A DNA stretch of 62,149 bases from Planctomycetota bacterium (GTDB taxonomy: Bacteria > Planctomycetota > Phycisphaerae > UBA1845). The stretch lies in the NCBI GenBank assembly GCA_016200265.1, contig JACQFE010000036.1, forward strand, positions 1 through 62,149, read 5' to 3'. The notes below the pieces were generated by a model. It was not told the origin of the DNA, did no database searches, and worked only from the letters and a program-made list of their open reading frames with translations. A program made the position numbers and the translations under genes. Of the stretch, positions 52,462-62,149 are shown piece by piece (the first letter of the stretch is position 1; the number at the start of each line of letters is the position of its first letter).

Positions 52462-53496
52462 ATGTCACGGATGACGGCACTCGCACGACGGAATGAATCT
52501 CCCTTAGACGACACACGGCACGTTCATATTTATGACGTCCCCTCGATGAAGCAGCCGTTGAGTCTGGTCTGTGGGGAATGCGGCCACCAAGCAAGATATC
52601 GGGTCGGAACCGTCACGATTGATTATCATGAACTCAAGTCCGACGATCTTAAGGCATTGGACGATTGTGTCGGATTTTCCTGCTATTTTCGTTGCCGAAA
52701 ATGTGATGCCGGCGGTCCGTGGACCCTCACGGTCTCAGCTCGCGCGCACATTGCAATTCTGTTTTCATTGAAAACGATAGCTCAGGCGGATGATTTGCCG
52801 CTCATATTCGGAAAGACGGCGACCTTCGATCGATGCACATTTCGATATGCTACTGAAGCGGAAGAACATCTGAAATCGTTGATTGAGGCCGAACCGCGTC
52901 GTGCGTTTTTGTGGCTCCGACTTGGCAATCTTTATTTGCATGCGCACGCGCCGAAATTGTCCGAACCCGCGTACCGCAGGGCCATTGAGTTGGACGACTC
53001 GGATGTCGAAGCGCATTACATGTTTGCGAAACTCCTCGCTGAGACGAAGCGGCCGAAGAAGGCCGTACCGCATTGGCAGGCGGTTCTCCAGCATGCTCGC
53101 AAATCGAAAGGCCCAACTCGGGACCATTTACGCAACATGGTTCGCGAATCCATTTTTGGATTGATCAATGCCCAGGAAGAATCCGGTGAGATGATTGAAT
53201 TCACTCCCCCGGACGATCCCAGAAGTCTTGCGAATCGTCCAGCCAATGAGCCATTGGTGCTTCATTTGCATGAATTCGATCTGACGAAAGAAGACCATGT
53301 GGAGGGACTTTGTGACCACTTTCTCGGCGAGACTTGGCGTGGCCGAAGTCGATTCAATTGCCACTCGGAAACCATAATGCCGCCGACCCATGACCGCTTC
53401 GGCACGCCGCTTTATCAGGGCGAGCCGCACGTCGGCCGCAATGAGCCCTGCCCCTGCGGCAGCGGTCATAAATACAAGAAATGCTGCGGGAAGTAA
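52462..53496 (+). CDS. SEC-C motif protein with zinc ribbon and TPR repeats
   Basis: 344 residues from the ATG with GGAGGATC upstream. The N-terminal zinc ribbon has [11 protein letters not shown] and [13 protein letters not shown]-like repeats occupy about 120-230 ([31 protein letters not shown]). The C-terminal SEC-C motif is [15 protein letters not shown], as in the SecA tail, where it binds zinc and ribosomal/SecB partners. Proteins combining TPR and SEC-C are common and uncharacterised. Confidence 0.8.
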   Translation: MSRMTALARRNESPLDDTRHVHIYDVPSMKQPLSLVCGECGHQARYRVGTVTIDYHELKSDDLKALDDCVGFSCYFRCRKCDAGGPWTLTVSARAHIAILFSLKTIAQADDLPLIFGKTATFDRCTFRYATEAEEHLKSLIEAEPRRAFLWLRLGNLYLHAHAPKLSEPAYRRAIELDDSDVEAHYMFAKLLAETKRPKKAVPHWQAVLQHARKSKGPTRDHLRNMVRESIFGLINAQEESGEMIEFTPPDDPRSLANRPANEPLVLHLHEFDLTKEDHVEGLCDHFLGETWRGRSRFNCHSETIMPPTHDRFGTPLYQGEPHVGRNEPCPCGSGHKYKKCCGK

Positions 53497-53767
53497 TCGC
53501 CTATGACCGTCGTTCAGGCGGCATGAACAAGCCGTCCCTTCGTCCTTACGGTGCGCTCAAATGAAACAGTAAGGGCCGCTCGCTGATCGAATTCAGCTTT
53601 TGTGTAAACCTGAACGTCGATCGGAACGGGAGTATCCCGGCATTGCAATTGGACTCAGAATTGGCGCTGTTGTTGAAGGAGAGGATAGCCCTTGCTCTGA
53701 TTCCTATTGGTACTGGATGGCTTCAAAGTATTACGCCCATGTCTGGTCGATGGTCCATCTTGCGTTT

Positions 53768-54553
53768 CTAGGTGCTTGCCGGAGGTTCGCCCGCCCTCTC
53801 CAGAACCGTTACACAAAGAACTTGGTATTCTTTCTCAATCTCCTTTTGGCTGCGATACTCGAGAGTCACGAAGGGCAGCGATTTGCCTTGAGCTTCAGCG
53901 AAGGTCTTGCTAAACGACTCAATAATCGCACTCATCGTGTTGGCTGCCCAAAGTGTACCTCTGAAGGTCGATATGTTGTCCAACCAGGATTTGTCGTTCG
54001 TTGGATCCTCCCATAAGAGAGCCCCGACAGCTTTAAGCCGCTCAGTGTGCTTTTCAAGGCGTGATCCGTGATAATCCGCCATGTGATAATGCACAAGTTC
54101 ATCTCGAAGATCAACCAAGACCTGAAAATCCTCAAATAGTCGAGCGTCTGCGTCAAACGTATTGAACCCAAAGTGCTCTGTGACATTTCTGTATTCCTCA
54201 ACGAGTTTGGAACTTGTCGAATTCTTTTTCTTTGCCCGACGATCTCTCGTACCCGGTAAGGATCTCCTGCATGTGCTCTTGAACTCATTGACATATGCTT
54301 CCAAGGTTACAACCGCCAGAATATAGGCGATCGGAGCTTCATGCGCGAAGTGATTATCTGGGGTTCGTATTCGGCCGCTATTCCGTTCATTCATGACTCG
54401 ACGAACTACCGCCCAGGTCGCATCGAAGCTTGTACAGGAAAAAGTCCGCGAAACCGTTCCGGAGCCTCTGCTCTGGTACATTATCTGCGCAGCCGAAGGA
54501 AGATCCCCCCTGGGGATCGACGTCTCGTCGTTCGGAGCACAATTGTTTGACAT
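53768..54553 (-). CDS. Possible HEPN-like protein
   Basis: 261 residues from the ATG at 54553 with TAGGACG upstream. The helical core has PIAYILAVVTLEAYVNEF and VLVDLRDELVHYHMADYH. The R-x4-H arrangement (RDELVH) on a helix following hydrophobic residues resembles the catalytic/nucleotide motif of HEPN domains. No other domain is recognised. The sequence lies after thiC on the same strand, 46 bases past the thiC stop, but the amino-acid composition gives no link with thiamine. A lone HEPN gene here could be an RNase or an adaptor; this is inference. Confidence 0.5.
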   Translation of the reverse strand: MSNNCAPNDETSIPRGDLPSAAQIMYQSRGSGTVSRTFSCTSFDATWAVVRRVMNERNSGRIRTPDNHFAHEAPIAYILAVVTLEAYVNEFKSTCRRSLPGTRDRRAKKKNSTSSKLVEEYRNVTEHFGFNTFDADARLFEDFQVLVDLRDELVHYHMADYHGSRLEKHTERLKAVGALLWEDPTNDKSWLDNISTFRGTLWAANTMSAIIESFSKTFAEAQGKSLPFVTLEYRSQKEIEKEYQVLCVTVLERAGEPPAST

Positions 54554-54596
54554 TCGATTTCGTCCTAGATGGTGTTCGCTGTTCCGATAGCCCGAT

Positions 54597-56628
<2,032 letters not shown>

Positions 56629-56635
56629 ACATGGG

Positions 56636-56664
56636 GTTCTAACGCTGCAAAAGCGTAACGTCAA
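56636..56664 (-). promoter_or_regulatory. Promoter for the thiC riboswitch transcript
   Basis: On the minus strand: TTGACG (56664-56659), 17-base spacer, TAGAAC (56641-56636). The predicted start is about 56629, right at the first base of the riboswitch outer helix. Confidence 0.6.
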
Positions 56665-56812
56665 GGCATTTCCTCACACTCCAACGTTTGACGCGAATAT
56701 CATTTGAATGCGCTCCTTGGCTCGCCGATGAATTTGAAAGCCCGGACATTCGCACCGCGCATCAGAAAAATCAGGCAGTGCCGATGCCGATGGCTGCTCT
56801 TGGAGAATCACG

Positions 56813-57757
56813 ATGAACGCCACAGTTCTGGAAACCATCAAGCGATCCGCCGCTGTGCCCTCCATGCCCCAGGTCGTGCTGCGTTTTCTGGAGATCATGC
56901 GCGATCCCATGTTTGATTATACGGACCTCGTCAAGATTCTTTCCACTGACCCCGGCACGGTCGGTGAGATTCTTCGACTCGCGAATTCGGCCTTGTTTGG
57001 AGTGCGAAACAAAGTCGTCTCGACGCGGCAGGCATTAACGCTGCTGGGCCCAAAGAGGACGCGTTCGCTTCTGCTGGGTCGCTATCTTGTGGACACGATG
57101 TCGAAGCGCCGCGTCAAAGGACTGGACATGGGGTACTTTTGGCGTCGCTCTGTTGCATCCTCGGTCATCGCTTCACATTTTGCGGAAAAATTGATACCGC
57201 GACAACGCGACGAGACCTTTGTCAGTGCACTTCTCGCGGACATCGGGGTTCCCATTCTGGCCGATACTTTTGCGGACAAATACAACCCAATTCTTCATCA
57301 CTACAAGCCAAACGGAGGTTTTTTTACGGCTCAGGAGGAAGTTGACTTGGTGGAGGCCACTCATGCCGAAGTTGGCGCGATGGTGCTGGGACATTGGACG
57401 CTTCCTTCGGGCGTTGTGGGTGCGGTCAACCTTCATCAATCGGATGCACCGGGAACAAGCGATGCCGGTCAGATCGGAAAAATTCTCAATGCGTCGGATC
57501 GGATTGCGACGCTTCTCTGTGAAACGCCGGACCCCGCGAGGATTGAAAAAGTCTGCGAAGAGGCCCTCTCGTTTATCCGATTGCAGCCGTCGACATTACT
57601 CAGCGCATTGCCCACCATTGAGGCGGACATCGAAGAATTGGCGAGTGCCTTGCGAATCGATGTCATTTCCGGCAGTGTTTATTCCGTGGTGGTGAAGACC
57701 ATTCAGGAAAAATTGGCCGCCGACGCGTTCATTTCCGTGCCGGACAGTGTCCGGTAA
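56813..57757 (+). CDS. HDOD-domain protein
   Basis: 314 residues; ATG with GGAG upstream. The HDOD domain covers residues about 8-205: SAAVPSMPQVVLRFLEIMRDP, LSTDPGTVGEILRLANSALFG, ISTRQALTLLGPKRTRSLLL-type sequence, and LADIGVPILADTF. Such domains are non-catalytic HD relatives found in chemotaxis, motility and di-nucleotide signalling proteins. Placement just upstream of flagellin fits a motility-linked regulatory role, though separate transcription is likely. Confidence 0.85.
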   Translation: MNATVLETIKRSAAVPSMPQVVLRFLEIMRDPMFDYTDLVKILSTDPGTVGEILRLANSALFGVRNKVVSTRQALTLLGPKRTRSLLLGRYLVDTMSKRRVKGLDMGYFWRRSVASSVIASHFAEKLIPRQRDETFVSALLADIGVPILADTFADKYNPILHHYKPNGGFFTAQEEVDLVEATHAEVGAMVLGHWTLPSGVVGAVNLHQSDAPGTSDAGQIGKILNASDRIATLLCETPDPARIEKVCEEALSFIRLQPSTLLSALPTIEADIEELASALRIDVISGSVYSVVVKTIQEKLAADAFISVPDSVR

Positions 57758-57866
57758 TCTCGTCGCACAGACTTTGGGAGGCGGATTCCTCCACGCAAAT
57801 GCAAGTCTTCCGCGGAATTCGAATGCCCGGGATGGTCGTTCCGCAAATCTCGCGTGCGAATGTTAT

Positions 57867-57894
57867 TAAAGGCGTAGGATTACGCGGACGATGG
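57867..57894 (+). promoter_or_regulatory. Possible sigma-28 (FliA-type) promoter
   Basis: TAAA (57867-57870), 16 bases, GACGATGG, compared with the enterobacterial TAAA-N15-GCCGATAA. The match is partial; placed about 290 bases before flagellin. Confidence 0.35.
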
Positions 57895-58040
57895 TTTGCA
57901 TTGTCAGTTCAGATTGCAGCTTCGAATCCGGACTGTGGAGTGCCAGTATCAGGGAGCGGATCGCGGCATACGGCGACGTGAACTCGCCGCATTATCAGCG
58001 GATAACCACGCAGGGGCGCGCTGATTTCAAAAAACGCCCC

Positions 58041-58064
58041 GACGGTCCGATTGGAAGGACCGTC
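58041..58064 (+). promoter_or_regulatory. Stem-loop in the flagellin leader
   Basis: GACGGTCC (58041-58048), loop GATTGGAA, GGACCGTC (58057-58064), perfect eight pairs without a T-run. It may stabilise or regulate the flagellin mRNA. Confidence 0.5.
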
Positions 58065-58188
58065 AGCGAAACTTTGGAACGAGCCCGTCGCAGTTCGGAT
58101 CGAACATGTGACACGGGTCCGCGGCCGAAAGCGAACGCTTTGATGGCGTTCCTCCGAGCACGCGGCACGTTGGGAGGCACGAACCAGG

Positions 58189-59658
58189 ATGAGTCGGATT
58201 AATACAAACGTACAGTCGTTGATTTCCCGCCGCGCCATCGGTGTCAACAATGCCTCGCTCAATCAAGCGCTCGAGCGGTTGAGCACCGGACTTCGCATCA
58301 ACAGCGGAAAGGACGACCCCGCCGGCCTCATCGCCTCGGAGACGCTCCGTTCCGGCATTCGTGCGATTTCCTCCGCGATCGACAACGCCAATCGCGCCGA
58401 CACCATCGTGTCTGTCGCGGAAGGCGGTCTGCAGGAAGTCAGCTCGCTGCTGCTGGAACTCGAAAACCTCGTCGATTCCTCATCCAGCACGGCCGGGCTC
58501 ACCAAGCAGGAAACCGACGCGAATCAGTCACAAATCGACTCCATTCTCGCGTCCATCGATCGACTCGCGGAAGCGACATCATTCGGCGACAAGAAACTTC
58601 TGAACGGCGCCCTGGCTTTCTCGACGTCCGGCGTGAACGTGAATGAAGCGACCGGCGCCGCATTGGACAATCTCAACAAAGTGCAGATCAATTCCGCGAA
58701 GCTCCCATTCGGAAGTTTCCGCAATGTCGTCGTCAATGTGGTTCAGAAATCCACCGTCGCACTGGTCAGCGCCGTCGGCGCCGGATTCGGCGGAACGATC
58801 GGCAAAGACACGACGATTCAGGTGCGCGGAAACTTCGGCAGTGAAACACTAAGCTTCGCTTCCGGGACCTCGGCGGCCAGCATCGTTTCGGCCATTAACA
58901 GCTCGAAAGAACTGACCGGTGTCTCCGCGACGGCCTCCGCGGCCGCCGGCGGCTCGCCGTCCATTATTTTCCAGAGCACAAGCTACGGCGCAGACGCATT
59001 TGTCTCCGTTTCCGTTCTCCAAAACGCTTCGACAGCATTCACGGGACAGGGGGCACAGGTTCAGAAGAATGGCACCGACGGCGTGATCACAGTGAACGGG
59101 TCAAATGCAATTGTCAATGGACTTGACGCGTCCTTGCGATCGGGAGCCCTGTCTGTTGACCTGACGCTTACGCCCACGTTCGGTGGGACGTCAGGCGGCA
59201 ACACCAGCTTCCAAATCACCGGCGGCGGCGCCGTCTTTTCGATCTCGCCGACGGTCGGACTCTCCGGCCAGGAATCCATCGGACTGCAGGAAGTGTCCGC
59301 CGCGAAACTCGGAAACGCCGGAGTCGGCTTCCTTGCGACGCTTGGCACAGGCTTGGCCAATGATTTGAACAGCAAGAACTTCGCCCAGGCTCAGCGCGTC
59401 GTACGCGAGGCCGTCAATCAAGTGGCGTCGCTTCGAGGCCGGCTTGGTGCATTCCAGAAAGACACGCTCACGACGACGATCAGCTCGCTCCAGGTCGCGC
59501 GAGAAAACGTGACGGCGGCCGAAAGCGCCATCCGCGACGCCGATTTCGCGGTCGAGACCTCGAACCTGACCCGCGCACAAATTCTGGTGAGCGCTTCGAC
59601 GTCGATTCTGCAACTTTCCAACTCCCAACCGCAAGCGGCCCTGAAGCTGCTCGGATAA
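58189..59658 (+). CDS. Flagellin
   Basis: Filament subunit exported by the flagellar apparatus. 489 residues. The D0/D1 N-terminus is MSRINTNVQSLISRR, NQALERLSTGLRINSGKDDPAGLIASETLRSGI. The C-terminus is VTAAESAIRDADFAVETSNLTRAQILVSASTSILQLSNSQPQAALKLLG. The central variable part (about 150-380) is Ser/Gly/Ala/Thr-rich (TSAASIVSAINSSKELTGVSATASAA). ATG with GGGAGG upstream. An isolated flagellin gene, with a terminator directly after it. Confidence 0.95.
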   Translation: MSRINTNVQSLISRRAIGVNNASLNQALERLSTGLRINSGKDDPAGLIASETLRSGIRAISSAIDNANRADTIVSVAEGGLQEVSSLLLELENLVDSSSSTAGLTKQETDANQSQIDSILASIDRLAEATSFGDKKLLNGALAFSTSGVNVNEATGAALDNLNKVQINSAKLPFGSFRNVVVNVVQKSTVALVSAVGAGFGGTIGKDTTIQVRGNFGSETLSFASGTSAASIVSAINSSKELTGVSATASAAAGGSPSIIFQSTSYGADAFVSVSVLQNASTAFTGQGAQVQKNGTDGVITVNGSNAIVNGLDASLRSGALSVDLTLTPTFGGTSGGNTSFQITGGGAVFSISPTVGLSGQESIGLQEVSAAKLGNAGVGFLATLGTGLANDLNSKNFAQAQRVVREAVNQVASLRGRLGAFQKDTLTTTISSLQVARENVTAAESAIRDADFAVETSNLTRAQILVSASTSILQLSNSQPQAALKLLG

Positions 59659-59696
59659 AAGCTGATTGGTACCAAGTGAACCGCGCCAACAATAGG

Positions 59697-59739
59697 TCGC
59701 GGAGTTCGGTGAAAGCCGGGCTCCGCGATTTCTCTTTTT
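59697..59739 (+). terminator. Intrinsic terminator after flagellin
   Basis: TCGCGGAG (59697-59704) pairs with CTCCGCGA (59721-59728), with CGG/CCG inside the loop, followed by TTTCTCTTTTT. Confidence 0.8.
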
Positions 59740-59796
59740 GCTCGATCCAGACTGCACAAGACTGAAGTTCCGCGGATTTCGCACTGCGCGCAGATT

Positions 59797-59812
59797 TGTT
59801 TCACGTGAAACA
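59797..59812. promoter_or_regulatory. parS site
   Basis: TGTTTCACGTGAAACA, a perfect match to the common parS consensus bound by ParB. Flanking bases extend the palindrome to 20 (59795-59814). Such sites cluster near oriC. Confidence 0.93.
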
Positions 59813-59846
59813 AAACTGAGATTCTCCAGTATGCGGCGTTGCCCAT

Positions 59847-59875
59847 TGAATATCTTCAAGGGCGCTCGGCGAAGG
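59847..59875 (+). repeat. 29-bp direct repeat, copy A
   Basis: Begins TGAATATCTTCAAGGGCGCT and continues CGGCGAAGG; identical to 60264-60292. Confidence 0.85.
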
Positions 59876-60040
59876 CCAACAAAATGGCGAACGGCAGCCG
59901 ATTGAAGTCACGGCGGCAGTTGTACACGGCGCAACCTGGGGCGCCGCCTGTAAAGCCTCTCTTTCAGATGGGTTCGTTTGGTAAGTGATTTTTCGCAAGT
60001 GTCACGTATTGACACTAGAAAACTTGGGCGGGTGCCCCAT

Positions 60041-60057
60041 CTTTCGCGAAGCGAAAG
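60041..60057. repeat. CTTTCGC-GAA-GCGAAAG hairpin
   Basis: Seven-pair stem, same as 245-261 apart from the loop. Confidence 0.6.
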
Positions 60058-60091
60058 GTGGGGGATGGATTGGATGCTAAGAAATCGCGGC

Positions 60092-60118
60092 CCCAGGTTG
60101 TAAACGGCGCAACCTGGG
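60092..60118. repeat. CCCAGGTTG...CAACCTGGG hairpin
   Basis: Nine-pair stem, loop TAAACGGCG. A near copy without the left arm lies about 200 bases upstream, around 59918-59942 (GTTGTACACGGCGCAACCTGG). Confidence 0.65.
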
Positions 60119-60263
60119 CCACCCAGCCGAAGAGGCAGCAAGGTAACGAGGCAGAAAACGCAAAGATCGAAGATTGAATGGCGAAGATCGAAAACGCGTC
60201 GAGCGAAGAGGCCGAAAGTTCAAAATGTGCGAATCGTGCTGCGGCGGCATAATTTTCTCCGAC

Positions 60264-60292
60264 TGAATATCTTCAAGGGCGCTCGGCGAAGG
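60264..60292 (+). repeat. 29-bp direct repeat, copy B
   Basis: Second copy, 417 bases from the first; the flanks are similar for a few bases too. Confidence 0.85.
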
Positions 60293-60568
60293 GAAAGAGA
60301 ATGGCGATCAGAGGAAAACAGAATCGCGGCCACTGGCCGCAAGGGGCCAACCTAGACCAACCTGCCAGCCCATTGTGGCGGGCAAAGGAATCTCAAGTCA
60401 ATTCCATAGTTCGTGATGAGGTTTCCAAAATTCGGTCAGGCCGCGAGTTTTCAGCCTTGTTTGAGGGTCTGGCAGGCGATAGAATGAATTTCCATTTGTT
60501 TCCCGCGCCAGGGCGAGGCAGCCATATCGGGGGAGGGACGATGTTTGGAGCCATTCCGAGCAGATCGC

Positions 60569-61939
60569 ATGCTACCCAAGCGGGCGACTTTGAAGCTGCG
60601 AGTTATTGTTTGCGCCTGCCTCGGTGCGGCAGTGACACCAGCTGGCATTGCCGTAGCCGATCCGCCCCAAGGCTCCATAATCGTTTGGGGAAACAACCCC
60701 TACTTTAGTGCGATTCAAAACGTTCCCGCGCCAAACAGTGGGTTCATTGCAGTTTCGGCGGGGGATTTCCACAGTCTCGGTCTCAAGGCCGATGGGTCGA
60801 TCGTGGCATGGGGAACTGATCTTGGTTACGGCACATTAGATATCCCGCTGCCGAACACGGGCTTCATCGCAATCGCCGTTGACGACGTACACAATCTCGG
60901 TCTCAAAGCCGATGGGTCTATCATGGCATGGGGGTCCGACCCGGGCAACTACGGAGTGTTGGATATCCCAGTGCCCAACTCCGGCTTCTCGGCAATCGCC
61001 ATAGGTCGTGCGAATTTCGCCCTTAGGCACGACGGTTCGATTGTGGCTTGGGGTTGCCCGGATGATGGAGGTGTGGCATGCGACCTACCGGTACCGAACA
61101 ACGGTTTCGTTCAAATCTCGGCAGGCGGAGTGCATGGTCTTGGGCTTAAGAAAGATGGCTCAGTCATTACATGGGGATGCTCGTTCAACGTCCCCAGTCC
61201 ACAATTGTGCGACCCCCCTCCGCCAAACACAGGCTTTGTCGCTATATCGGCTGGTGCATATCACAGTCTCGGTCTCAAGGCCGACGGCTCGGTTGTAGCT
61301 TGGGGCAATAATTCCAGCGGGGAACGAAATGTGCCGGCGCCGAATGCGGGATTCAAGTCTGTTTCTGCAGGTGCATACTATAGTATCGGGCTTAAGGCGG
61401 ACGGTTCGATCGTGGCATGGGGGGACAATGGATTCGGACAGTTGAATGTCCCACCTCCTAATTCCGGCTTTGTGGCTATCGCGGCGAGATTCCATGACAG
61501 TTTTGCTGTCAGAGTGACAGGAGCCTGCTGCGAAACCAATGGCGCTGCTCAAGGATGTCGTGACGGCGTCGCCCAGTCGGAGTGCGATGATGCGGATGAG
61601 ACGTGGACAGAGAACGCGACCTGCATTGAGGTACCTTGCTCCTGCATCCCGAATTGTGCGGGTCGGGAGTGCGGCGACGACGGATGCGGTGGAAGCTGCG
61701 GTATATGCAACGATGGGCTATTCTGTAACGGTGTCGAAACTTGCGGTCCGCAGGGTGGTTGTATTTTAGGCGCTCCGCCGTGTCAATTGAACATTGAACA
61801 CTGCGATGAGGCCACGCAGCAATGTGAGCCCAATCCGATTCCGACGGTCAGTGAATGGGGGTTGATGGTCCTCCTGCTTGTCCTGCTCACCGGGGCGAAG
61901 TTGGCGTTTCGCCGCCGCATAGGTTTCTCCGAATCTTAA
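60569..61939 (+). CDS. Secreted RCC1-repeat propeller with Cys-rich region and IPTL-type sorting tail
   Basis: 456 residues from the ATG at 60569. A TTG at 60545 that sits nearer to GGGAGGGACG is an alternative. Signal peptide (LRVIVCACLGAAVTPAGIAVA), then seven RCC1-like blades marked by GSIVAWG/GSVITWG and HSLGLKADG. After residue about 325 comes a Cys-rich part (GACCETNGAAQGC, CAGRECGDDGCGGSCGIC, CNGVETCGPQGGC), a style repeated in planctomycete surface proteins. The end, PIPTVSEWGLMVLLLVLLTGAKLAFRRR, is an IPTL-CTERM-type sorting tail: signature, membrane helix, basic cluster. It implies processing by an exosortase/archaeosortase-like enzyme. Confidence 0.85.
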   Translation: MLPKRATLKLRVIVCACLGAAVTPAGIAVADPPQGSIIVWGNNPYFSAIQNVPAPNSGFIAVSAGDFHSLGLKADGSIVAWGTDLGYGTLDIPLPNTGFIAIAVDDVHNLGLKADGSIMAWGSDPGNYGVLDIPVPNSGFSAIAIGRANFALRHDGSIVAWGCPDDGGVACDLPVPNNGFVQISAGGVHGLGLKKDGSVITWGCSFNVPSPQLCDPPPPNTGFVAISAGAYHSLGLKADGSVVAWGNNSSGERNVPAPNAGFKSVSAGAYYSIGLKADGSIVAWGDNGFGQLNVPPPNSGFVAIAARFHDSFAVRVTGACCETNGAAQGCRDGVAQSECDDADETWTENATCIEVPCSCIPNCAGRECGDDGCGGSCGICNDGLFCNGVETCGPQGGCILGAPPCQLNIEHCDEATQQCEPNPIPTVSEWGLMVLLLVLLTGAKLAFRRRIGFSES

Positions 61940-62097
61940 CGCTTTGATTCTTCGGCAGTCGCGGCATTATTTCACTTAAACGGTCAAGTGTATTCCCCTA
62001 CCCCCCTGATACCAATTCCAAAAATTAAATGCGCGCTCTAGCGCCCTGCTTTAATTTGTGCAAAATGCGTCGAAGTCTTTTGAAAGGAGACGCAGGG

Positions 62098-62149
62098 ATG
62101 CACGTGGGAGATCGTCATGGGATGGACGAGTTGCGGCGGACGGCTCGAG
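62098..62149 (+). CDS. Start of a gene cut by the window edge
   Basis: ATG at 62098 with AAAGGAGACGCAGGG upstream opens MHVGDRHGMDELRRTAR and runs off the end. Too short to identify. Confidence 0.4.
   Translation, partial: MHVGDRHGMDELRRTAR

Larger units (their letters stand above)
57758..58188. other. Flagellin upstream region
   Basis: No gene is credible. It holds a possible sigma-28 promoter (57867-57894), a GCGTA-GGAT-TACGC hairpin overlapping it, and a strong stem (58041-58064) in the likely leader. Confidence 0.55.
59659..60568. other. Repeat-rich region between flagellin and the RCC1 gene
   Basis: About 900 bases with no convincing gene: terminator (59697-59739), parS (59797-59812), a 29-bp direct repeat (59847-59875 and 60264-60292), CTTTCGC-GAA-GCGAAAG (60041-60057), CCCAGGTTG...CAACCTGGG (60092-60118) and GATCGAA-like text (about 60160-60230). 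Confidence 0.65.

Noticed and set aside
60301..60708. A 135-residue protein before the RCC1 gene with a strong GGGGGAGGGACG site
   Set aside because: It overlaps the RCC1 signal peptide region in another frame and has no family features; the binding site can serve the RCC1 gene.

Overview
This window looks like a piece of a Planctomycetota chromosome, probably from an uncultured Phycisphaerae-like lineage. The evidence is indirect. Three secreted proteins end in dockerin-like calcium-loop repeats. One secreted propeller protein ends in an IPTVSEWG sorting tail. Intergenic space is full of short palindromic repeats, and many secreted proteins have no assigned function. The code is standard: TGA is used as an ordinary stop by many genes here, for example clpS and scpA. 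No rRNA, tRNA, CRISPR array, insertion sequence or prophage was recognised.

Layout. 0.4-4 kb: two small domain-of-unknown-function genes and a secreted BNR-repeat protein. 4.1-8.9 kb: trigger factor, two different clpP genes, a DUF6624 lipoprotein/secreted protein and purE. 8.9-13 kb: mtnA, then a tight run of three exported proteins whose last member is a TlpA-like thioredoxin with an in-frame TGA exactly at the first active-site cysteine. This is very probably a selenoprotein. 13-24 kb: rsgA, topA (carrying an in-frame palindromic repeat), a SurA/PpiD-like anchored protein, dinD, trpS, scpA and a RidA-family gene. 24-29 kb: two glycosyltransferase-type genes and a GNAT acetyltransferase. 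29-38 kb: DUF4139 protein, AhpD-like protein, a beta-helix dockerin protein, a phosphohexomutase and another dockerin protein. 38-48 kb: aminotransferase, lipoprotein, clpS (apparently leaderless), an EEP nuclease, a fused nucleotidyltransferase-sugar kinase with reversed HldE domain order, a broken CelD/BcsL-type acetyltransferase, a coiled-coil protein, serS and a zinc-ribbon coiled-coil protein. 48-54.6 kb: zinc-ribbon protein coupled to der, a Ser/Thr kinase next to a PPP-type phosphoesterase, a SEC-C protein and a possible HEPN protein. 54.6-62 kb: thiC with a TPP riboswitch and matching promoter, an HDOD regulator, flagellin, a perfect parS site, and an RCC1-repeat protein with a sorting tail.

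Working together. The tig/clpP/clpP/clpS set covers protein folding and regulated proteolysis. topA, scpA and parS concern chromosome structure and segregation, and parS suggests the window may lie near the replication origin. rsgA, der, trpS and serS serve translation. The 10.1-13.0 kb cluster looks like an exported redox module built round a Sec-containing thioredoxin. The strongest new observations are that TGA with its hairpin, the parS site, and the entry of palindromic repeats into coding sequence (topA, possibly scpA and the end of thiC).
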